This document shows, piece after piece, positions 23,722 through 35,830 of a DNA stretch of 64,000 bases (the stretch's first letter is position 1; each line of letters starts with the position of its first letter). The DNA is from Mnemiopsis leidyi (lineage: Eukaryota; Ctenophora; Tentaculata; Lobata; Bolinopsidae), in assembly GCA_000226015.1 (NCBI GenBank), contig JH152734.1, positions 220,630 through 284,629 of the forward strand. Reading direction: 5' to 3'. Below the pieces are notes generated by a model. That model searched no databases. It had not been told where the DNA came from and saw only the letters and a list, made by a program, of their open reading frames with translations. Made by a program: the position numbers and the translations under genes.

Positions 23722-26700
23722 TTACCCTCGATTTCTGCTACTTCCCCTCGCTCTACCAGATCCTCGCCCCCTCCCTCTTCCACAGGTGTTGCATGATCTT
23801 TGACAATTGTGCCTCATGAACCGGATATGGTTACCCTCGGTACAGTATCCCTGACTTGCCCAGTAAGGACAATCATCAGTGTGTGAGTCATGATCGGTAC
23901 AGGATGCATCGTCCTCCACGTCCTCATCGCACACTCCGCAAGAACCAGCACAATTGTCCCTCATCCATGCTTGGTATTGCGGTGAATCACAGAATCCTGC
24001 GGCCGCCCAAGTCACACAGTTAGTCTCAAGATCCTCACAGATCCTCTCGCAAAATCCACAAGAATCTCGACAGTTTTCCTCCATGAATTCCACATATTCT
24101 CCCTCCAAGCAGTAAGAGTCTGCCCACCCAGGGCAGTCCTGTGCGTACGTTTCCGTGTCAGCACACACTCCGTCCTCTTTTTCACTGTCTTCTGCTATCT
24201 CATCCTCGTAGTTGGGTTGAAAACAAGCTCGTCTGGCAGCTGTCCAGCCGTGTCTGTCTGCCATCTCCTCCTCCCCCAACACGAAGCACTCTCTGTAGGC
24301 CCAATACGCTGGACTCACCATGATGCCCCTACATCGGTCCATGCTCTTACACAGCTCTATACAGTCGTTGTAGGTTGTGAACTCCGGCTGGGACAGGATC
24401 ACGTTGTCGGAGACCCCCGTGTTGGTGACCCAACAGTCGGTGGTCATGCTGGTTGCACTGGTGGTGCTTCCATCCTGACTCTCCGTCGTCTCTTTGGTTG
24501 AGGGCCCTTCCGTTGTTGGTTGGGTGGTTGGTCTTTCAGTTTCTGTCGTCGGTTTGGTGGTGGGTCCCTTAGTTGTTGAGTGATAACCGGGTGTGGGGGT
24601 TTCTTCCTTTTCTTTTCTCCCCCCACAAGTATCGACAATAGTACTGCAACTCTTTTTGCAGCTCTGGTGCATGAAGGCGGTGTACTTGCTGCCGTACTCG
24701 CAGTACCCCCACTCAGCCCACTGAGGACAGTCACCAGCGTACTCTGCCGTGTCAACACAGTTGTGGTCCTTCCCGTCTCCTTCATCTTCTCCACGACATG
24801 TACCACAGGTTTTACCACAGAAATCCCTCATCATGTCGATAAATCTGGGCTCGTAGCAGTACCCCCGACTTCTGAGCTTTGTACAGACTTCCACCTCGTA
24901 TTTGTCTTCACAATCGTCTGGTTGGTCCGAACAAAACCCGCAACTTTTAGCACATCTACTTTCCATTATCCTCTTCCTACTATTACAGTACCCATACGGC
25001 ACATATACCATGCAGTCGGAGGCGGTGTCCTCGCATGGTTGCTCCCTAACACAGTTTGTGACATCAGTAGAACCTTCTGGACTTGACGATCCTTCGGGAC
25101 ACGGATCACACTTGCCGCTTCTGTACGGACTGTAAGTGTTTGGCGGACAGATCAAGCAGTGACCAGATTCAAAATCTCGGTAGTAACCCGCTTCACAGTG
25201 CTCCTCACAGAAGAAACAAGATCGCCGACAGGAGTTCTCCATGTAAGATATGTAATCGCTGTTAACACAGAAGCCATTTCTTGCCCACTTTGGACAATCC
25301 CTATAAACATCCCTGCATTGATCCTCAGTACAGTCTCCAGCGGAGCTAGACCCGGCCTCGGAGGTGGTTCCTTCAGGGCAGCTGATGCAGAACCGAGCAC
25401 CATATCCACTGTAGGTTCCTTCCGGACACACTGCACACTCGGAACCATTGTAGTACTTGCCAGGGGTACAGTCTATTCTCCGATCCGTCACCAACGATTC
25501 AGTGACAGAAGAGGTCGTCAGATCGGTCGTCAGAGGTTTTGTTGCCGGGGCTGATGTGGTACTGGAGTCTACTTCTGCTGTTGTTTTAGGATTTGTGGGT
25601 GCTTCGGGTGAAGTTTCCTGGACTGGTGGGACAGTTTGAGCAGCAGTTGTGGATTCAATAGATTTACTTTCACTAGTCGGTGCAGAAGATGTCGATGCAG
25701 TTTCGGTTTTCTCGGTAGTTTTACCTTCATTAATGTATGTCACATCTTGTCCAGACAGATCCTTATATGTTATATACGCAGCAAAATCTAAAAGGAAGCA
25801 CAGTTTAAATCCTCTGGCCCGGTAAAACTTGAAGTACCCGTTGATTCCCCAGTCCTGTCCCCAGCTGTTCCTCACTTCCCAATAGTTGGTGCCGTATCCC
25901 GTGAGGAGCACGGCGTGGTCGGGATACTCGTGCTCCGTCTCGCACCCGTCGTACATCCCGCTATAGTAGTCGTACAGTTCAAGTTCGACAAAGATGGCCA
26001 CCGCTAGAGGCATCACTTGGATTGCTTTCATTACACCGTCCTCAGAAGGATCCACAGCTTTATATCCCGTGATCTTGACCTTGTTTTTTAGAGCGTTGGG
26101 GTATTTTGAGTGGTCACACTTGTAGTCAGCGGTCTTGTACGTGTATTTGGCCAGCGGTGCAAGGTGCCCGGTCCTCATGACGAAATCCCATGCATGTTCA
26201 TACAGACCCCCATCGCACCCGTCGTGATTCCCGTATTCACGATTATATTCATAGGTGCAATCTAGAAGTTCCTGATTAGACAGCTGGATAAGTGTTCCAG
26301 TCACCTGCTTCAGAGCAAACTCAATGAGAGCGACCGAGGGGAAGGTCCAGCACGACCCGCAGTCTCCTTGATCGAAGGTGTCGGTGACGTGGCCCATGCT
26401 GCGCCAGCTCAGGGTTTCAGGGGCGATGGAAGTAGTGGCACCGAGCAGTCTGGTGGTGGCGAGTTCCTGGGGTCGGGTGGTGTTCAGAGACCCGAGGTAG
26501 GCACGCTTCTCTTCATCATCCATCACAGAGAAGGTGTTCACTGTCTTCTTGTACCTGCCCGGGTGACGTCATGTTAGTCTCAGTCGCTTTAAATTATCGG
26601 ATATAATTATCACGGACAGCACTTGCTCGCTTAAGGCCGTAGCGTGAATAATCATGTCATTGTCAGTGGAAATAATGCCCGTTAATGATTAAGTCCGGTA

Positions 26701-27932
26701 AAACATTGGTCAATATCAATGATATTTTTCTGACATCGGTGATCATGATTTGCTCGATCAGCATTTAAAAAAATAACTGTCTATGACGAAACTTTTGACC
26801 ATGGATAAAACAGTTTTCCTGCTTTTTACATTTTTTTTACATACAATCCGAAAATTTTTTAAAAATAGTTATGTCCGTGAAAACTTTTGTCGGTGCTTAT
26901 TGTAAATGTAAGTCCGTGATAAATATGTCCGATAATGTGATAACTACAACTACAACTACAAGTTACTTAAAGTTTCTATGCTAATTCATTCAATAACTAG
27001 ATCGGAAAGAAATAGAACAAGGTACACCGGAATTACGGGGAGTATAACTATAAGTAGTGGGAGTTGGACCCATTAGAATCACTTACAAAATGTGTCTTGC
27101 TAGTACTTAGAATTGTACAAAAAGATTTAATTTTGACGCTACTAACTAAAACCTCAATTTAGGGTGCTTCATTGTTTCATTTCACATTTTAGGGTAGGAT
27201 TGAATTACTTAAAACTAAATTCAATCTCAAATAATGCGACCCTAAAATGTGGAATAAACGATGAAGCACCAAAACAGAACATTGAAATGTGAAATGAACG
27301 ATTAAGCACAAAAACGGAACATTAAATGTGAAATGAACGATTGAGCACCAAAACAGAACATTAAATGTGAAATGAAGGATTAAGCACCAAAACAGAACAT
27401 TAAATGTAAAATGAACGACTAAGCACCAAGACAGAACATTAAATGTGAAATGAACGATTAAGCACCAAAACAGAACATTAAATGTGAAATGAACGATTAA
27501 GCACCAAGACAGAACATTAAATGTGAAATGAAGGATTTAGCACCAAAACAGAACATTAAATGTGAAATGAACGATTAAGCACCAAAACAGAGCATTAAAT
27601 GGTACTGGTAGCGGAACTGTTGCTCACCTGGTCTCCCCATTTGCAAACTTCGCGTTATGCGCCTTCGCCTTGGTGAGGGACCTCATGAAGTTCCTCTTCT
27701 TTCTCGCTTCTTCCCTCTGTTGGGTGACGGGATCTACCATCTTCAGCATGGCAGGCCCGTCCCTATCTTCGTAGCTGTTCAAGTACATTTGGTAGGCTAA
27801 ATCCGCGTCATCTGTCGCTAGAATCTGATCTTTTACTTCTGACGACACGCGGACTGTGCGGTCTCTCCGTCCGGAGACCAAGACGGTCGTGCAGAACAAA
27901 ATTGCAAGAGCAAACATTTTGATCAAGAGCAA
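23722..27932 (-). CDS. Secreted papain-family protease with seven ShKT modules
   Basis: Two exons, 27932-27628 and 26554-23722, join in phase to give 1045 aa. A signal peptide (MLLIKMFALAILFCTTVLVSG) precedes an I29-type propeptide, then a C1A peptidase domain at about 135-370 with Q164, C170 (QGDCGSCWTF), H315 (DHAVLLTGYG) and N331 (VRNSWG), so the catalytic set is complete. A Thr/Ser-rich linker leads to a Cys-rich tail: GCC2/GCC3-like repeat, ShKT, a second GCC2/GCC3-like repeat, three ShKT, a Thr-rich spacer, a PAN/apple-like segment (DCWVTNTGVS...ACF), three more ShKT and an RG-rich end (GRGRGRGSGRARG). ShKT modules are common in cnidarian and other marine invertebrate secreted proteases. 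Likely extracellular or granule-stored; substrate unknown. Confidence 0.9.
27243..27600. repeat. 39-bp minisatellite in the protease intron
   Basis: About nine copies of a unit containing gaacgattaagcaccaaaac and agaacattaaatgtgaaat. It ends 28 bases before the exon 1 boundary of the papain gene on the minus strand. Confidence 0.95.
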
Positions 27933-29382
27933 AAATGTGGCAATAAGTGGTGTAGAACGACCTTCAATTTTAATTATTCAGTTATTCTTCGTAGAGCTGC
28001 GATAAGAATATTAGATTAGTAACTGTAGCCAAGACGATTTTGTGAGACTTCACAGTTTGTTATTTCGGACCGTAACAATGATCTTTCAATTTAGACAATT
28101 TTCGAGGACAGCGACCTTCCCATAGACCATTAACTTCGACGTAGGGTTTACTTCGTCTGACAAATAAGTTAAATTTCGGCTGAGCTTTTAACCAATGTAC
28201 TTGTGTAGGACTGTGATGATCAGGCTGCCAAACATGCAGTGCCTTATGAGATGGGTTCCACACAAGGTCTGAAAAGTTATACATTTGACTTGTAGTATCT
28301 AAGGTTTGTGTCCTTGGCTTGATCGTTCCAGAACCATCGAGTATACGATCGAGCTTAAAGTCAGAGCCAGACTCATGACTATTGTCGACAAGTTAGGACT
28401 ACACGACTCAGCCACCTCACCATGGCTGACTGATTTAAACTAATACCAGATAGACAGCGGACTGTTTGTGAAATCCCGACCTGACTGATGCGTTACAAAT
28501 ACGCTAGACGGTGACTCTTCGATTTCCGGTCGTGTCAGGTCATCTTAGTGAGAATTTGAAATAAAATTTCTGGAATGGGCCAGTGTGGTGATAAAGGGAA
28601 AAATCAGATTACCAAAATGAACAAAAGTCGCATGAAAATGTTGGCACTGTAAACAAATGTATTCATTCAGTGCAATAATGACACGTATTATCATCATGTA
28701 CATACTTTATACTGACAACAGCTATAAGAATTTGGAAATAAAAAGATATATATCATGTAAAATTTGCCCTTATGGCACTATGCAAAGTGCACTGCATCAA
28801 TCCGATAAACCGCATGGGGTCATGTTCTTAAGTACTCTCAGATCCGATGCACATTGCTCGATGACGTTATGACTTGAGAATATTGGGTTGAAATCTATAA
28901 TCAGAAACTTTATATAATGCCTGACAATCTCAACATTACGGCTACTATCCGTGTATTCTGTAGTCGCTGTTTCTATCTGTACAATGTACAATGTTACATG
29001 TACAATATGTTACATGTACAATATGTTACATGTACAATGTTACATGTACAATGTTACATGTACAATGTTACATGTACAATGTTACATGTACAATGTTACA
29101 TGTACAATGTTACATGTACAATTTACGTGTACAATGTTACATGTACAATGTTACATGTACAATGTTACATGTACAATGTTACATGTACAATGTTACGTGT
29201 ACAATGTTACATGTACAATGTTACATGTACAATATGTTACATGTACAATGTTACATGTACATTGTTGCATGTACAATGTTACATGTACAATGTTACATGT
29301 ACAATGTTACATGTACAATGTTACATGTACAATGTTTTGTCCATGTGAGAAGCAGAAATAATTCTCTGATCGATCGTCTTCA
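27933..29382. other. Intergenic, minisatellite but no gene
   Basis: Lies between the divergently placed protease promoter (27932) and the 3' end of the bHLH gene (29383). A minus-strand frame at 28060-28284 (74 codons) has no recognisable domain. The right part is the 14-bp satellite at 28981-29335. Confidence 0.5.
28981..29335. repeat. 14-bp palindrome-rich tandem repeat
   Basis: About 25 copies of tgttacatgtacaa. Each unit contains acatgt, a perfect palindrome, and adjoining units create further self-complementary stretches (atgtacat). Long frames across it (CTMLHVQCYMYN repeats) are artefacts of the repeat. Confidence 0.95.
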
Positions 29383-32300
29383 TCAGAAAAAGTCGTCCGT
29401 CTCCTCAACAAAGCAGAAGGGTTCGGAGGGTTGTGTGAGCTGACAGCTGAAGGTGCTGCTAAGAGAGTGCTCGGTGAGGTTTGGCGGGAAATCAAAGAAA
29501 TCTGACGTAGTACTTGTCACCAGCTGCTCCTGCTTCTCCTGAATCGAAAACAGTTAAGAATAGTCGTGAGATTTTTGCCGTGTTCGACACTTGTGAGGCA
29601 ACTTAAAACTTGTTTTTACATTATTTGTCAAACTCAGCTTCAAACGAGGATGAGTGTATTGCTCACCTGATCTAAATTAGGTTATTCGGTGGGCGCATTT
29701 TCAAAAGTCTACTATTACAACCATGCCACTGCAGTCTAAAAACCTTACCTTTGTGATGAATCTCATGGACAATGATTGTTGGAAAACTTCTAGATCATTG
29801 CTATAAACTGAAACCTAACTCCACAACAAAGACTGAACTAATGATCCAACATGGGTGACCGGTAACGTGCGTCCAGTAAAACTTCCGCAAAAAAAACTTC
29901 AAACATGAAATAACTAAAATAAAACTTCTTGCTACCTGGCTGCTGATGCTCTCGTCTCTTTGCAGCACTTGAGTGAGAAAGTTGATGTATTTTGTCGCTG
30001 ATTTCAGGATCTGAAGTTTCGACATCTTCTTCTCTGGCCGCCTGGCGGGTACCATGTCTCTCAGCTGTGGAAAGTTCAGGGGTATGTTGTACATTTACGA
30101 AATTGTTAACTACCATAAACTGTAAGACTGCCATGCATACGCTCGGACCATGCAGTCACTTATCAATACCGTATTTTATAGTGCAAAAACTGCTGCTGTG
30201 GAACAATACATTTACAAAATATGAGAAGTAGTCCCATACTATCCGAGCGGTGGTGACGGTGCAGTCACATGATATTTGACTGCTTGCCCCGTCACCAGCT
30301 AGAAATTACGCGCATACATCGTACGATAACGTAAGGTTCCACTGGCGACTAGCCATTAGAAATGCGGATCTTTGTGGAATAGATAAGGGTATAATTTGAT
30401 ATCCGAGGCAGTTTCAAATACCGAGCAACCGATAAACAGGTATTTTTTTATACGAGTGATAATTCATAATATTTTGAGGGATCCAGCGGTTCAAAATGCG
30501 GGGAATTTCACTACCAGTACCTACGATAATTTTAGACATGCAAGAAACAATTAGGCTGTTGGGTGCTCCCTTTGATGGTTTGTAAATTCAAACACCCATG
30601 ATGACAAAGATTGTAAAACCTTTATACCCTCTTTCTGTATTTAACCGCGTGTTCCAATAACACATCTTTAAACCATCATATCCGTCTAACAAAACTTTCA
30701 GCTTTGAGCTGAGAGAGTCGGGTTTAACTATTACCTCCACAAAACAAACTTGTTTTGCTGATGTAGATTGCATATTTCGGATGAAGATTTCATATAGAGT
30801 TTGGAAATTCCTGGGTTATAAAGTCAATCGCTTAGTCATATCACTTTCAGCAAGATTTGCATTTTTATGAGAAGTCTCGAATTCTTTGTCACAAATGACA
30901 TCGATTGATGGATAGTTTTGTTTTATACTACCAATCAATATTCAGCTAATGCTGTCACGTAAAATTTGTGTCCAAAAACACCGTTCTAATTTGTATTGGT
31001 ATGTAAATCCCCACACGATCCATTAATTATTGGGTCATCTGGGCAAGCACCATAAGTCTGTGCGTGACCATGACCAATCTGCACAATCTGTGCGAGATCT
31101 GTGATGTAATAACTATAAGCGGAAGTAAACTTTTAGAATTAGATTATCCTCTTCAAATCGGGAATATATCGACGCAATATGACTGTGCCCCAATTAGACT
31201 ATGATCAAGTAACTACTCTAAATGACCCTGCTTATTAGAATAATAGAATATACGACGTTTTAGAGTTCAAGACGAAGCCAGATGAAATTTAAAGCGCTGG
31301 TATCATGGTAATGGTATTAAAACAAGATTGTTATCAGTTTGCAGCTTAGTTGGTACCTGTAGGAATGCTTCATTCACGATATGCTGTCGTAATCGTTTTC
31401 TTGCGTTCGAGTTTATTCGCTTTACCTGGTGTGTATAAAACTTTAAAGGATGCCAATTTGGCAACATGCCAAACTCTTTTGTATTTTGTAAGCTTGATTG
31501 TTCAATATCGTTACAACATTCAAAATTGTTAATTTTTGAGTTTTTTCAATGCTCAGTGAAGCACAGACTTAAAAGCTCGCAACTATTAAAACACTCTAAA
31601 AATTAAAAAAAAACTTGAATTAACTGACGGTTCTCGGGGAGTGGGATCTTGAGAAGGGTTCAGAGGAGGGGTAAATAGGGTAGCCAGGTGTCTGATATCC
31701 TGAGGTGTCCTGGAAGTCTTCTCTGGTGCAGTACACTTCTTGTTCGCTGTACATCGTCTGTTGCAGTGAGTCTGGTTATATGTCACGTGGGCATGTTGTT
31801 GTTTAACTGGAAATTTGTTGTTAAATTGGAACTTTGTTGGCATGCTGTTGTTAAATTGAAACTTTGTTGTTAAATTGGAACTTTGTTGTTAAATTGGAAC
31901 TTTGTTGTTAAATTGGAACTTTGTTGTTAAATTGGAACTTTGTTGGCATGTTGTTGTTAAATTAGAACTTTGTTGTTAAATTGGAACTTTGTTGTTAAGT
32001 TGGTGTCAAATTGGAACTTTGTTGTCAAATTGGAACTTTGTTGTTAAATTGGAACTTTGTTGTCAAATAGGAATTTTGTTGTCAAATTGGAACTTTGTTG
32101 TTGAATTGGAACTTTGTTGTTAAGTTGGTGTCAAATTGGAACTTTGTTGTCAAATTGGAACTTTGTTGTTAAATTGGAACTTTGTTGGCATGTTGGTGTC
32201 AAATTGGAACTTTGTTGTAAAATTGAAACTTTGTTGTTAAATTGGAACTTTGCTGGCATGTTGTTGTTAAATTGGAACTTTAATCAAATTTTATTTTTAT

Positions 32301-32891
32301 CAAAGATGTGGCAGGATAATCTATTGAAATGGTTCTAAGACATACTAATTGACTAGTGGATCTTGGCTAATTTAATTCCTATAATGAGCTTTACTGTTCT
32401 TTATTTTTCGGTAAGTCCATCAATCTATCAATGATCGCGAAAGTCCGATAATAATGACGCTGCTTTCGATAATGCATGGTTGATTAGTTAGAGGTGATGG
32501 AAACTGAATTTTATCTATATAAAGCAAACTTAACATTCCGAGGCCCAAACTGATCGCAATTTTTGCCTCAAGGAAAAAAACCCAGAAAAATCTAAGATCA
32601 ATCTGATCGATTAAACAGTTAAGACGATCGTAACGCAGAAGACCGGAGCAACATTGGAAACACATTAAGATTAACGATTAAATCCCGCACCGCTTCTTTG
32701 ATATCCAATCCGAACAGTCTACATCGGCACATGGTCAGCCCTCACCATCCACCCCAATCAGTACCAACTCCAACCGTTTGACCACTTAGATCCCAATCAG
32801 CAGTTCTCACCTCTCTCAAAAACCTGCAAATCTCATGATAGTCGAGGTCGGAGGTACAAAGCACCCGCCTCTTATCGGAACCAGGCAGCAT
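29383..32891 (-). CDS. TAL/SCL-like bHLH transcription factor
   Basis: Assembled from splice signals: exons 32891-32811, 31757-31629, 31425-31357, 30064-29936 and 29538-29383, all joining in phase 0, 187 aa. The bHLH domain spans exons 3-4 (residues about 72-132): KRINSNARKRLRQHIVNEAF, LQLRDMVPARRP, EKKMSKLQILKSATKYINFL. This follows TAL1/LYL1 (RRIFTNSRERWRQQNVNGAF, LRKLIP, DKKLSKNEILRLAMKYINFL). The invariant glutamate of the basic region is lysine here (K80). The N-terminus is Tyr/Ser/Pro-rich (EQEVYCTREDFQDTSGYQTP) and the C-terminus acidic/aromatic (FCFVEETDDFF), like activation regions. Relatives are nuclear and act as dimers with E-proteins. The start at 32891 is the first in-frame ATG of exon 1; an upstream exon cannot be excluded. 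ASCL-like assignment is the main alternative. Confidence 0.75.
31795..32285. repeat. 20-bp minisatellite in bHLH intron 1
   Basis: More than 20 imperfect copies of ttgttgttaaattggaactt, with some units carrying ggcatg inserts. It begins 38 bases from the acceptor of the bHLH exon 2 on the minus strand. Confidence 0.95.
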
Positions 32892-34457
32892 GGCTTCGTT
32901 CTGCTTTTGATTGGATAACGACTGGTCTCGTGATGTCTTGGTGGATCGTGATTGGTTGATTGGTTTCAATATTTCACACAGCTCTAAGCAACCCCGGCTT
33001 GTTTGCTGTCGAATACAATTTTATTATTACTAGCCGGGCGCCTGGGAATTAGGATTTTATCATACCACGATTGAATGGAATGCAGGTTTTACGAAAATGA
33101 TGATTTATTCATCCGAGATTTGGTATTTTAACTTGAAATTGTCGTCACAAAACGATTTGTATTGGATTATTTTTAAACTGTCTCAAAGTCAAGGCCAGAT
33201 CAATTCAAAAACAATCCTACATTGGGCGACTAAGCCGAACAAATGACTTCCAAATCTCTCGATGACTGACCCAATTCAATTTGAGAAAGAGCTTTTCTCT
33301 CTAAAAAGGGACGTTTTTACAAGATTAAATGGAGCGTCGATTTTAGGCCCTAAAACTTATAGATCATACTTGTAGATGACAGTTCGATTAATTTGGGCTG
33401 TTCGATTGACATGCAGTTAGTGCTGAACTTATCTTGGGATGATAAACTTTTAACAAATTGCTGGTTCCAACTTTATGACATCATCATCTCGTGAGATTAA
33501 AATTGTGAGAGCTGAACCATGCGCTGGTTGACACAACTTCTCATAGAAGAGTTCTACAATTTCAAAACTTGGGAAAAATTCTAAAAACTCGAAAGTGGGC
33601 ACTGGGTAACATCAGTTTCTAGCGTCTACACTTTCTTAGTTTCTTACCTGACTCTTCTATCATTGTATAGCACTACCTGACTCTATGACTCAAACTACTT
33701 TATCAGTCATCTCACCATCTTACTTTTTATTTCAGCTGAAAGCTATTATTCTGCGACTACTTTCTTACTCACTACATCTTACTCGCTATTTTATTGAACC
33801 TCCACCTCGTTACATATCACTCATTGTTCGTAATACTAAACTTAGACTGTAACTGTAAGGCACTGTTACATGTAAGGAGTGACACTATATTAGGCTGACT
33901 TATTGCACTGTAGGAAGCTAAGTCAGATAAGTACTTAATCGGTCGAGCAATTGTTCATGTAGCTATAACTGGAATTGTCTAGCTCAAGTGAAAGTTTGTC
34001 TTCGTTTGTCGTGTTATAAATTAGAAGTTTTATTTTCAGTTAGTTATACAGGTCATACAATTCACCAAAAATATCTTTAATTTCATAACTTGAAATCAAC
34101 TTTTGATTAAGCAGGTCCGTTATTATATTGAATCAAATTTTAAAAGCCCGTTGGCTTAATTGCAACCATGCGTCTAATGCAAATTGAAATTCATTATAAT
34201 CATAGATAATTGTTTTTTCATGTGAAGTTGGACGGTTTTGTAAATAATTAGATTCAAGATTTGACCGAACGTAAAGAAGTCCCGAATGCTTTTTCAGTCC
34301 GAAAAAGCGTATTTTTATTCGAAGTAAGACACGACGACAAGAAAGATAACTTTTGACGCTATCGCTACGACAGCAAAATGACAAACCAGATGCCAGTCAG
34401 GGTAACAGATAAGACTAAAAGTAGAGTGGAAATCCCCGCCATCCTGTCCTACTGTAC

Positions 34458-34528
34458 CACGTGACCGTTACCACGGAAACACGCTTGGTTACCAAGGGAC
34501 ATAGACGCTGGGTCCCCCCGGTCACGTG
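34458..34528. promoter_or_regulatory. E-box / X-box cluster
   Basis: Two CACGTG cores (cacgtgac at 34458-34465 and gtcacgtg at 34521-34528) flank gttaccacggaaac (34467-34480), which is close to the RFX X-box consensus GTTRCCATGGYAAC, plus a further ggttacc near 34487. The local GC content is higher than in surroundings. It is 1.6 kb upstream of the bHLH start on the minus strand, so it may be its promoter or an enhancer. Inference only. Confidence 0.4.
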
Positions 34529-35062
34529 ATCAGAGCCGTGTCCACCCCCGTAAAATGTGATCTAACTTATTAACTTACACATACCTGCCCCTGTTCACAG
34601 CCAATGAAAACTTGCTGTGATATTTTAAATAGTATTAAAATTCTCGCGTATGCAGGACAAGGAATTAATCCCCCTTGAGGGTTATTTTATTTGTTAATTA
34701 TTAAAGGGCCCTGTCTTGGGCGTGGCCACTTCTTGTAAGATTTGCGGGTTTAAATTGTAGCTTCTTCGCGTGATATTGATTAAAGACAGAATTTAAATCT
34801 TTTTCAACTGCTTGGGGAACGGTATTTCAGGGTGAGGATTGTTTTTAATGAAATGTGCAGATTCAAGTAGGAAGGGAACCTTTTTCAGGTCCTCATTTCG
34901 AGCAGGGTCGACTTCTAGAGGTGTGCACTGATTGGTATAAACGGGTGTGTTATGTTGCTGTGGGTGGGACGAAGAATCAACCAAGCTACATGATGTGTAA
35001 GGGGCAGATATTTGAACGGACCCGATTTCCACTGATATGATAGTCAATTCAGAAAATTCACG

Positions 35063-35130
35063 GGGCTGGTAGGCGGTAGCTCAATTGGTAGAGCACTCAT
35101 CTAGACAATGCAGAGGTTGTCGGATCATAC
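35063..35130 (+). repeat. tRNA-like (SINE head) sequence
   Basis: TAGCTCAATTGG (35077-35088) is a good tRNA A-box, followed by tagagcactcatctagacaa and an imperfect B-box (ggttgtcggatc, 35115-35126) with an extra base. No matching acceptor stem is visible, so it is not a functional tRNA gene; more likely the 5' head of a tRNA-derived SINE. Confidence 0.5.
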
Positions 35131-35149
35131 CTTGGCTCTTTATTGGTTC

Positions 35150-35830
35150 TCATGTCCACCTCCACATTCCACCTTTGAGGTGGCTCCTTATTGGTTTTAA
35201 TATCCACCACCACATTCCAACTTTGAGGTGGCTCCTTATTGGTTCTAATGTCCACCACCACATTCCAACTTTGAGGTGGCTCCTTATTGGTCCTAATGTC
35301 CACCACCACATTCCAACTTTGAGGTGGCTCCTTATTGGTTCTAATGTCCACCACCACATTCCAACTTTGAGGTGGCTCCTTATTGGTTCTAATGTCCACC
35401 ACCACATTCCAACTTTGAGGTGGCTCCTTATGGTTCTAATGTCCACCACCACATTCNNNNNNNNNNNNNNNNNNNNNNNNNNNNNNNNNNNNNNNNNNNN
35501 NNNNNNNNNNNNNNNNNNNNNNNNNNNNNNNNNNNNNNNNNNNNNNNNNNNNNNNNNNNNNNNNNNNNNNNNNNNNNNNNNNNNNNNNNNNNNNNNNNNN
35601 NNNNNNNNNNNNNNNNNNNNNNNNNNNNNNNNNNNNNCTTTGAGGTGGCTCCTTATTGGTTCTAATGTCCACCACCACATTCCAACTTTAAGGTGGCTCC
35701 TTATTGGTTCTAATGTCCACCAACACATTCCAACTTTGAGGTGGCTCTTTATTGTTTCTAATGTCCACCACCACATTCCAACTTTAAGGTGGCTCCTTAT
35801 ATTGGTTCTAATGTCCACCAACACATTCCA
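35150..35830. repeat. 48-bp satellite with internal assembly gap
   Basis: Tandem copies of a 48-bp unit containing ggtggctccttattggttct and aatgtccaccaccacattcc, on both sides of the N run at 35457-35637. As 48 is a multiple of three and the unit has no stop in some frames, it yields long repetitive frames on both strands (LRWLLIGSNVHHHIPT) that I regard as artefacts. Confidence 0.95.
35457..35637. other. Assembly gap (N) inside the satellite
   Basis: 181 undetermined bases within the 48-bp repeat; the true number of copies is unknown. Confidence 1.

Noticed and set aside
24444-25554. Several plus- and minus-strand frames inside the protease gene
   Set aside because: Shadows of the long ShKT-containing exon; they lack domains while the called frame has regular Cys modules.
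28060-28284. Minus-strand 74-codon frame (MYNFSDLVWNPSHKALHVWQ)
   Set aside because: Could be a transposon scrap or orphan exon, but no motif or splice partner supports it.
28917-29443. Frames coding (C)YMYNVTCTMLHVQ repeats
   Set aside because: Artefacts of the 14-bp satellite; all three frames are open because the unit lacks stops.
32742-32969. Separate minus-strand gene
   Set aside because: Its in-frame part from ATG 32891 to a gtgaga donor at 32810 fits exon 1 of the bHLH gene, so it is not independent.
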